20,465 bases of DNA from Apostichopus californicus (Eukaryota > Echinodermata > Holothuroidea > Aspidochirotida > Stichopodidae), in contig JAIPMN010012935.1 in NCBI GenBank assembly GCA_020650975.1, positions 1-20,465 of the forward strand, written 5' to 3'. The translations under genes were made by a program, and so were the position numbers. Every line of letters begins with the position of its first letter. Positions within the stretch are counted from its first letter, which is position 1. Positions 18,501-20,465 of this stretch are shown piece after piece. The notes under the pieces were generated by a model that saw only the letters and a program-made list of their open reading frames with translations, made no database searches and was not told the origin of the DNA.

Positions 18501-20321
18501 TTCATTGTAAACAACACTTGAGCTGAAATAGTTAACAGTTACTCAGAATGAAAAGATGAAATTCTAAGAATCTACAAATATGCTGTACAAACTTAATATA
18601 GCAGTGTATTGCGTCAACTAATTATACGTACGTTTCCTTCAACAATGGTAAGGTAACGAAGGTTGCATGGTTTTTTCGTGTACAGAGGTTTGCAAATGAA
18701 ACTATAAGCATTGTACTGAAGTGTGTGGGTTACAAGTATTTTGAGTCAAGATGGGTGATACCCACTTAAACTGTGAGTATCGCATGACTATATCAGCATA
18801 AGGCAAGGTTACAAGACAATACTGCATACTGCTGTAAGTAACCAAGACACTTAGGATAGAATCACTTACAGTGGCAGGTCGTTCCTTCCATCTCAATAAC
18901 TTTTGTTATTTCCATCTCAAAGAGCATAGATTGATTGAAATGATCAAAATTATACCGTTTTAAAACCTTGATTCTATCTGACTGTAGGGTTGCAGTGGTA
19001 AACAACGTGACCGACTACATCCTCTTACTTGGCAAGTTAATGGTAACAGCGCTCATTGGTTTAGCGTCCTTCTTCTTCTTCACCAATCAAATTACGTTCG
19101 TGAGTTCTTTCCTGGGAATTCCAGATGTCACTTACTACTGGACTCCTATCATTGTAAGTACATATTTTTCATTTCCAAACACTTTCTTTGAAATATCACA
19201 AAATATTACAGTATAATGAAGAGTTAATGATTGTAAAATTGAAATCATTTTGAGGATACATGTTTAGATCGCCCTATAGTTTGCAATGGAAGATGATAAA
19301 ATATTCCTGCCAAAAAATTGATACTTTGTTTTTCTTTTACTAATAAGGTATATTATCTACTCATTTCACAGATTATTTGCATTGGTACCTACTTTATTGC
19401 TTGGTGTTTCTTCAGTGTATATGACATGGCTGTAGACACCCTCTTCCTGTGCTTCCGTAAGTATGATTCATACTAATACCATTGAATATTCATCAATTTA
19501 AATATTCATCAGTTTAATGTGATCATCACATATAGTAGCGGTCACGAAACCTATCACTAAGCTAAACTTTGAGAACCTTTGAAAGTTGCAGCCAAGTTGT
19601 GAGAACTTTTCAAACTCTTTGCTCTGTCATGCTTCAAAGCACTCGTACTAACAGCATGAATAGTTCCAAAATCTTTATCTGATAGATACAAGATATTCAT
19701 ACTTTTCAAACTGTCACTGCTAATGCTGTTTGAAGTGTGACATAAACGTACAATATTGTACCAACTGTATTAAAGTTGTGCCAGTTTGAAATTCAATTAC
19801 TCCATGACTTTTCAGATATAGGAGTTATTTCCCATCTGTCAACTGTATGTTCATGTCAGTAATTGCACAGCCAATAGCATTTACAGTTTTATGTGTAAGA
19901 TGTCTATTATTATATGATATCCTATCACCTTAACTCTTTTTTTCTTTTCCTTTTATATATTAGTGATTATTCCTCTTAACTTATTTTATGACTCCTCTTT
20001 ATAAATTTTATATTTATTTTGGAATGAATAAATGAAAATGGCGTGAACCCTGCATATCTCATGTTTAATTCAGTGAGTTGGTCCAAACAGGGCATGACCA
20101 TGCTTTATACTGCTGTGTACTTGCAAGAAATGTAGCTGTGATATTCAAATCAAGAAAAAGTTTATGTGTTTGAAGACAAGTACTATCTTTTTTAATTTAC
20201 AGTGGAGGACTTGGAGAGACATGATGGCTCGGCTGAAAAACCATTTTACATGTCAAAGGAGCTAAAGGGTTTAGTGGGTAAGAAAAACAAATTTGAAGAA
20301 GCTGATAGCGATTCGGAGTAG
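1796..20321 (+). CDS. SLC44A2/4-like: Choline transporter-like protein (SLC44A2/4/5-like), 20 coding exons, 737 aa
   Basis: Exons: 1796-1862, 6549-6597, 7306-7379, 9833-9914, 10234-10318, 10860-11009, 11252-11324, 11935-12076, 12808-12891, 13337-13449, 13620-13742, 14556-14655, 15202-15385, 16286-16527, 16890-16984, 17781-17887, 18358-18431, 18988-19153, 19372-19456, 20203-20321. All introns are GT-AG and the frame stays open. The predicted multipass membrane protein has a cytosolic N-terminus (1-42), helix 1 (about 43-63), a large extracellular loop (64-264) with eight cysteines and sequons at N216 and N231, then membrane segments near 265-285, 290-313, 345-368, 394-418, 470-492, 525-546, 626-646 and 671-695. 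Family hallmarks are KEASR (377-381), [11 protein letters not shown] (493-503), KPQDIP (505-510) and DTLFLCFLEDLER (692-704). Vertebrate SLC44 proteins of about 650-720 residues move choline or related cations; CTL4 is linked to thiamine pyrophosphate uptake. The substrate here is not shown. The ATG has A at -3 and G at +4, with an in-frame TAA at 1748-1750. Family call is firm; orthology to one vertebrate paralogue is not. Confidence 0.95.
3901..3922 (+). repeat. G-rich tract with G-quadruplex potential
   Basis: Runs of G (GGGG, GGGG, then nine G) are separated by single T or A bases. On the + strand, and in the pre-mRNA, this satisfies the usual four-run G-quadruplex pattern. Simple-sequence origin is likely. 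Confidence 0.6.
5449..5478. repeat. Perfect 15-bp tandem duplication
   Basis: CTGCATCATTTGAGT occurs at 5449-5463 and again directly at 5464-5478 without a mismatch, indicating a recent local duplication inside intron 1. Confidence 0.9.
6181..6206. repeat. Short perfect hairpin, CAGGGAGTT arms
   Basis: CAGGGAGTT (6181-6189) is perfectly inverted as AACTCCCTG (6198-6206) around an 8-base loop. TTATAG precedes the left arm, and TTATAG recurs one base after the right arm. It shares CAGGGAG(T/C)TGTTA with a hairpin in intron 15 (17319-17351). Confidence 0.8.
6549..6597 (+). CDS. SLC44A2/4-like: SLC44 exon 2 (residues 23-39)
   Basis: Encodes [17 protein letters not shown], the conserved cytosolic segment just before helix 1 in CTL2/4/5-type proteins. 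Acceptor tcctgtag, phase 1; donor AG|gtaaga, phase 2. At 49 bp it is too short for length-based ORF detection and was found by splice phase and homology. Confidence 0.93.
6598..7305 (+). other. Intron 2 (708 bp), mostly minisatellite
   Basis: The first 200 bp is unremarkable AT-rich DNA; from about 6815 to 7228 it is an AT-rich tandem array (separate entry). The open frames across 6784-7423 are products of that array. Only about 75 bp of non-repeat sequence separate the array from exon 3. Confidence 0.88.
6815..7228. repeat. AT-rich minisatellite, 26-bp unit with shorter variants
   Basis: The clearest units are 26 bp, with ATGGATATTT recurring at 6883, 6909 and 6935. Between them lie shorter ATATTTATATTATATC half-units and (TA)n runs near 7015-7042 and 7139-7172. 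Arms such as ATATAAATATC/GATATTTATAT make the array strongly self-complementary. It generates long but meaningless Ile/Tyr/Met-rich open frames. Confidence 0.93.
7306..7379 (+). CDS. SLC44A2/4-like: SLC44 exon 3 (residues 40-63 plus first base of codon 64), transmembrane helix 1
   Basis: Encodes GCTD followed by a hydrophobic span rich in Ile, Cys, Phe and Gly (about 44-63), the first membrane helix of CTL proteins. Acceptor atcttacag, phase 2; donor G|gtaaaa, phase 1. A competing AG two bases downstream would break the frame. The hAT-like element's target duplication begins 13 bp after this exon. Confidence 0.95.
7393..7400. repeat. Left 8-bp target-site duplication (TCATCCAT)
   Basis: TCATCCAT directly precedes the terminal TAGGGCTGT and recurs exactly at 9396-9403 after the inverted terminus, the expected footprint of hAT-superfamily insertion. 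Confidence 0.9.
7401..9395. mobile_element. Non-autonomous hAT-like DNA transposon (1995 bp) in intron 3
   Basis: The ends are inverted: TAGGGCTGT at 7401-7409 and ACAGCCCTA at 9387-9395. Inside each end lie GGTTAA-rich subterminal motifs (ACCGGTTAACCG at 7431-7442, and two overlapping inverted copies around 9360-9376) plus CCGAACGG / CCGTTCGG at 7453-7460 and 9350-9357. A perfect 8-bp duplication TCATCCAT flanks both ends. Terminal TAGGG or CAGGG with an 8-bp duplication is typical of hAT elements. No transposase is visible: the only open frame of any size (87 codons, 7752-8015) has no hAT features. The interior is somewhat richer in CpG than the flanks, and carries a GC-rich double hairpin at about 7911-7943. 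Orientation cannot be assigned without a transposase. Confidence 0.88.
7911..7937. repeat. Two adjacent GC-rich hairpins inside the hAT-like element
   Basis: CCCCC (7911-7915) pairs with GGGGG (7920-7924) around TTGT. The next arm GTCCA (7924-7928) pairs with TGGAC (7933-7937) around GGGG. A further CCCCC run follows at 7939-7943, so alternative pairings are possible. It is a sharp GC-rich island in AT-rich DNA. Confidence 0.7.
9396..9403. repeat. Right 8-bp target-site duplication (TCATCCAT)
   Basis: Exact copy of 7393-7400, adjacent to the right terminus. Removing the element plus one copy would restore an intron of about 450 bp. Confidence 0.9.
9404..9832 (+). other. Intron 3 remainder (intron 3 is 7380-9832, 2453 bp)
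   Basis: This is the host-derived part of intron 3 downstream of the transposon. It is AT-rich, holds TACTGTA at 9403-9409 and TACAGTA at 9602-9608, and ends in a good pyrimidine tract before cccttctag. No gene is seen. Confidence 0.85.
9833..9914 (+). CDS. SLC44A2/4-like: SLC44 exon 4 (residues 64-90 plus two bases of codon 91)
   Basis: Start of the extracellular loop, including [19 protein letters not shown] GDPxxLLYPxxSxGxxCG pattern is typical right after helix 1 in CTL2/4/5. C84 is the first of eight loop cysteines. Acceptor cccttctag, phase 1; donor GC|gtgagt, phase 2. Confidence 0.95.
9915..10233 (+). other. Intron 4 (319 bp)
   Basis: AT-rich, with a T-rich run near 10067-10090. An antisense open frame across 9839-10093 overlaps exon 4 and is a shadow. 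Nothing else seen. Confidence 0.85.
10234..10318 (+). CDS. SLC44A2/4-like: SLC44 exon 5 (residues 91-119)
   Basis: Encodes the [15 protein letters not shown] segment and ends at Q119. DKPYLLYFN-type sequence is standard at this point of CTL proteins. It adds loop cysteines C104 and C115. Acceptor tgccttcag, phase 2; donor CAG|gtaaat, phase 0. Confidence 0.95.
10319..10859 (+). other. Intron 5 (541 bp)
   Basis: AT-rich, with four TACTGTA/TACAGTA 7-mers between 10411 and 10588 and a T-rich stretch near 10636. No gene seen. Confidence 0.85.
10860..11009 (+). CDS. SLC44A2/4-like: SLC44 exon 6 (residues 120-169), extracellular loop with hydrophobic insert
   Basis: Begins LCVSSCP (C121, C125), the conserved CTL cysteine motif, then a hydrophobic, alanine/leucine-rich run at about 134-147 that I would not expect in this normally polar loop, then acidic residues with C154. 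It is flanked by exact phase-0 boundaries (ctgttgtag; TAT|gtaagt). The other two frames of the exon do not resemble the family, so a frameshift is unlikely. Confidence 0.9.
11252..11324 (+). CDS. SLC44A2/4-like: SLC44 exon 7 (residues 170-193 plus first base of codon 194)
   Basis: Extracellular-loop segment with C184 and an acidic FEEER. Donor T|gtaagt, phase 1. The acceptor is odd: about ten consecutive A residues lie between the pyrimidine tract and the cAG. Phase agrees on both sides, and the joined frame runs into the conserved RCVPT of exon 8. Confidence 0.88.
11325..11934 (+). other. Intron 7 (610 bp)
   Basis: Contains a run of 13 G at 11488-11500 and otherwise AT-rich DNA. An antisense 107-codon open frame (11146-11469) overlaps exon 7 and is considered spurious. 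Confidence 0.85.
11935..12076 (+). CDS. SLC44A2/4-like: SLC44 exon 8 (residues 194-240 plus two bases of codon 241)
   Basis: Encodes the RCVPT motif (C198, last loop cysteine) and two N-glycosylation sequons, N216-T-T and N231-A-T, fitting an extracellular location. Acceptor tcttgcag, phase 1; donor AG|gtaacc, phase 2. Confidence 0.94.
12077..12807 (+). other. Intron 8 (731 bp)
   Basis: Contains a run of 13 C at 12647-12659 and ends in a strong pyrimidine tract (tgttttttatccag). No gene or mobile element recognised. Confidence 0.85.
12808..12891 (+). CDS. SLC44A2/4-like: SLC44 exon 9 (residues 241-268 plus two bases of codon 269)
   Basis: Encodes the end of the extracellular loop and the entry to helix 2. 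[11 protein letters not shown] (258-268) matches the EDFAQSWYWIL-type segment of CTL4. Acceptor tatccag, phase 2; donor AT|gtgagt, phase 2. Confidence 0.95.
12892..13336 (+). other. Intron 9 (445 bp)
   Basis: AT-rich. A decoy acceptor-like site at 13249-13258 (atttacag followed by TGCTATATAT) loosely resembles the start of exon 9, but there is no usable donor after it. Nothing else seen. Confidence 0.85.
13337..13449 (+). CDS. SLC44A2/4-like: SLC44 exon 10 (residues 269-306 plus first base of codon 307), helices 2 and 3
   Basis: Very hydrophobic, with RWLAGIMV (286-293) separating helices 2 and 3; an R-x-x-AG break at this point is a family hallmark. Acceptor ttctcag, phase 2; donor G|gtaagc, phase 1. 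Confidence 0.95.
13620..13742 (+). CDS. SLC44A2/4-like: SLC44 exon 11 (residues 307-347 plus first base of codon 348)
   Basis: Encodes the end of helix 3 (YCFWYW), a hydrophilic loop with basic and acidic residues, and the entry to helix 4 (TTWLIF). The loop pattern ([16 protein letters not shown]) corresponds to the FTTNLSAYQxxxxTW segment of CTL4. Preceding intron 10 is only 170 bp and has a T-run just before aataatcag. Confidence 0.95.
13743..14555 (+). other. Intron 11 (813 bp)
   Basis: Holds a C-rich tract at about 14013-14045 (G-quadruplex potential on the - strand) and T-rich runs at about 14155-14196. A 147-codon antisense open frame (13616-14059) is antisense to exon 11, and its Gly run comes from the C-rich tract; rejected. 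Confidence 0.85.
14556..14655 (+). CDS. SLC44A2/4-like: SLC44 exon 12 (residues 348-380 plus two bases of codon 381), helix 4 and KEASR motif
   Basis: Helix 4 (about 350-368) is followed by [14 protein letters not shown] (368-381), one of the most diagnostic SLC44 motifs. Acceptor tcacaaag (purine-rich just before AG), phase 1; donor AG|gtaaga, phase 2. Confidence 0.96.
14656..15201 (+). other. Intron 12 (546 bp)
   Basis: No gene seen. An in-frame extension upstream of exon 13 is open from 15143, but the only AG that could use it (15151-15152) gives the wrong phase. Ends in a strong ctctctttcag acceptor. Confidence 0.85.
15202..15385 (+). CDS. SLC44A2/4-like: SLC44 exon 13 (residues 381-442), helix 5 and second extracellular loop
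   Basis: [12 protein letters not shown] continues the KEASR motif; helix 5 spans about 394-418. The following loop contains sequon N435-G-T and C439. Acceptor ctctttcag, phase 2; donor GAT|gtgagt, phase 0. Noticeably more GC-rich than the flanking introns. Confidence 0.96.
15386..16285 (+). other. Intron 13 (900 bp)
   Basis: Begins with a (TA)n microsatellite region at about 15473-15530, then ordinary AT-rich sequence. The open frame 16108-16293 crosses the next acceptor in the wrong frame and is rejected. Confidence 0.85.
15473..15530. repeat. (TA)n microsatellite
   Basis: Long alternating TA runs, broken by single A insertions and a short TGTGTG, lying about 90 bp downstream of the exon 13 donor. 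They are responsible for the Ile/Tyr-rich end of the run-on frame from exon 13. Confidence 0.95.
16286..16527 (+). CDS. SLC44A2/4-like: SLC44 exon 14 (residues 443-522 plus two bases of codon 523), helix 6 and [11 protein letters not shown] motif
   Basis: The largest coding exon. It has sequons N445-E-T and N450-T-T in the extracellular loop with C455, then helix 6 (about 470-492), then the SLC44 signature [18 protein letters not shown] (493-510). Acceptor tcttgtag, phase 0; donor AG|gtgggt, phase 2. Confidence 0.97.
16528..16889 (+). other. Intron 14 (362 bp)
   Basis: AT-rich with a clear pyrimidine tract (tctctttgttttcttgtag) before exon 15. Nothing else seen. Confidence 0.88.
16890..16984 (+). 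CDS. SLC44A2/4-like: SLC44 exon 15 (residues 523-554 plus first base of codon 555), helix 7
   Basis: [17 protein letters not shown] begins the conserved RYHxGSLAFG helix, ending in the RVILEY motif (543-548) and a basic RKLK stretch. Acceptor ttcttgtag, phase 2; donor G|gtaaga, phase 1. Confidence 0.97.
16985..17780 (+). other. Intron 15 (796 bp)
   Basis: A 75-codon open frame at 17004-17231 is not recognisable and continues none of the gene's frames. The segment 17080-17450 looks less AT-rich than neighbouring introns and includes the hairpin at 17319-17351, so an old repeat may be present; no termini or target duplication could be placed. Confidence 0.8.
17319..17351. repeat. Imperfect hairpin, ACCAGGGAGCTG arms
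   Basis: ACCAGGGAGCTG (17319-17330) is inverted as CAGCTCGCTGGT (17340-17351) with one mismatch and a 9-base loop. It shares CAGGGAG(C/T)TGTTA with the intron 1 hairpin at 6181. Confidence 0.75.
17781..17887 (+). CDS. SLC44A2/4-like: SLC44 exon 16 (residues 555-590)
   Basis: Encodes the [23 protein letters not shown] segment (568-590; internal cysteines and the FINKNAYI core), equivalent to [22 protein letters not shown]-type sequence in CTL4. Acceptor tgtattag, phase 1; donor ATT|gtacgt, phase 0. An in-frame stop follows soon in the intron. Confidence 0.96.
17888..18357 (+). other. Intron 16 (470 bp)
   Basis: Contains a regular G-quadruplex-type motif at 18162-18188. Ends with a ttctttgacag acceptor. 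No gene seen. Confidence 0.85.
18162..18188 (+). repeat. Canonical G-quadruplex motif, 8-bp period
   Basis: Four GGG runs at 18162, 18170, 18178 and 18186 are separated by 5-base loops (TTAGT, TAGGT, TAGGT). The exact 8-bp spacing indicates a short tandem repeat. It would be G-rich in the pre-mRNA. Confidence 0.85.
18358..18431 (+). CDS. SLC44A2/4-like: SLC44 exon 17 (residues 591-614 plus two bases of codon 615)
   Basis: [25 protein letters not shown] matches the conserved IAIYGxxFCxSAxxAFxLLxRNI segment of the family, with AVYGKSFC at 592-599. Acceptor tttgacag, phase 0; donor AG|gtcagt, phase 2. Confidence 0.96.
18432..18987 (+). other. Intron 17 (556 bp)
   Basis: Ordinary AT-rich sequence. 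An antisense open frame at 18702-18896 is unsupported. No repeat or gene recognised. Confidence 0.85.
18988..19153 (+). CDS. SLC44A2/4-like: SLC44 exon 18 (residues 615-670)
   Basis: Encodes [17 protein letters not shown] (616-632) and a hydrophobic helix ending in FFFF (643-646), then an extracellular turn leading to YYWTPII (664-670). VTDxLLxxGKL and YYWxPI are conserved in CTL proteins. Acceptor gactgtag, phase 2; donor ATT|gtaagt, phase 0. Intron 18, which follows, is 218 bp. Confidence 0.97.
19372..19456 (+). CDS. SLC44A2/4-like: SLC44 exon 19 (residues 671-698 plus first base of codon 699), last helix
   Basis: Last membrane helix with [16 protein letters not shown] (683-698), the C-terminal SLC44 signature (family pattern [17 protein letters not shown]). 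The usual GMC is DMA here. Acceptor atttcacag, phase 0; donor C|gtaagt, phase 1. Confidence 0.97.
19457..20202 (+). other. Intron 19 (746 bp)
   Basis: Has a two-copy 16-bp tandem repeat (AATATTCATCARTTTA at 19485-19500 and 19501-19516) and otherwise AT-rich DNA with pyrimidine stretches near 19930-19960. No gene seen. Confidence 0.85.
20203..20321 (+). CDS. SLC44A2/4-like: SLC44 exon 20 (residues 699-737 and stop), cytosolic C-terminus
   Basis: [20 protein letters not shown] (700-719) is the conserved tail start (family EDLERNxGSxxRPYxMSKxL). It continues GLVGKKN, as in CTL4-like LGKKN, and ends in an acidic, serine-containing EEADSDSE suited to casein-kinase-2-type phosphorylation (inference). 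TAG is at 20319-20321. A strong donor-like G|gtaaga is embedded at 20277/20278. Confidence 0.95.
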
Positions 20322-20465
20322 ATTGTTACGCACTCGAAGAAGCTACTCAATGATGTCATCTGTGGAATATTGATGCACTTCCTGTTTAGATTGGCAGGCA
20401 GGCCAAGACTTTGCAGTAAATCGGTGGGAAACCTTCGGATGTCGATACAAGAAAACGCAATGATA
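20322..20465 (+). other. 3'UTR start / downstream sequence
   Basis: Follows the TAG stop. No AATAAA or ATTAAA is present in the visible 144 bases, so the polyadenylation site probably lies beyond the window. No open frame or structured element recognised. Confidence 0.6.

Noticed and set aside
1..20465. tRNA, rRNA, CRISPR, operon or prokaryotic features
   Set aside because: No cloverleaf with tRNA box A/B, no spaced direct repeats and no ribosome-binding-site-led gene strings; the intron-exon structure shows this is eukaryotic nuclear DNA.

Overview
This window is eukaryotic nuclear DNA carrying one essentially complete protein-coding gene on the + strand. The gene is a 20-coding-exon member of the SLC44 (choline transporter-like, CTL) family. 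I rebuilt it by hand: start codon 1796-1798, stop codon 20319-20321, all 19 introns with GT...AG ends and consistent phase, and an open frame of 2214 coding bases (737 residues plus stop). The protein has the hallmark SLC44 segments: a GTPxKxDPxFKGPI-type N-terminus, RGCTD before the first membrane helix, the CVSSCP cysteine motif, [19 protein letters not shown] and KPQDIP, and a DTLFLCFLEDLER C-terminus. It most resembles the SLC44A2/4/5 branch. I saw no other gene, no RNA gene and no CRISPR.

Organism: small exons separated by AT-rich introns of 170 bp to 4.7 kb, repeated TAGGCCTA-type motifs, and a SLC44A2/4-like protein suggest an invertebrate animal. An invertebrate deuterostome such as an echinoderm is my best guess, but that is an inference from sequence style only.

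Layout: 1-1795 is upstream DNA (putative promoter and 5'UTR) with a perfect cAMP-response-element palindrome about 180 bp before the ATG, a pair of foldbacks at 1251-1387 and a triple 13-bp repeat at 683-721. Exon 1 (acidic cytosolic N-terminus) is followed by a 4.7-kb intron. Intron 2 ends in an AT-rich minisatellite with a 26-bp unit. Intron 3 carries a 1995-bp non-autonomous hAT-like DNA transposon (7401-9395) flanked by a perfect 8-bp duplication TCATCCAT and starting only 21 bp after exon 3. Exons 3-9 encode membrane helix 1 and the large extracellular loop. Exons 9-20 encode the remaining membrane core and the cytosolic tail. 20322-20465 is the start of the 3'UTR or downstream DNA; no polyadenylation signal is visible before the window ends.

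The items most worth a second look are the hAT-like insertion, a strong splice donor embedded in the last coding exon (possible alternative C-terminus), an unusual hydrophobic stretch in the extracellular loop, an excess of TACTGTA/TACAGTA 7-mers between about 2.7 and 10.6 kb, and two related short hairpins in introns 1 and 15. I found no convincing evidence of a wholly new biological system; the window reads as an ordinary metazoan transporter gene with interesting intronic passengers.
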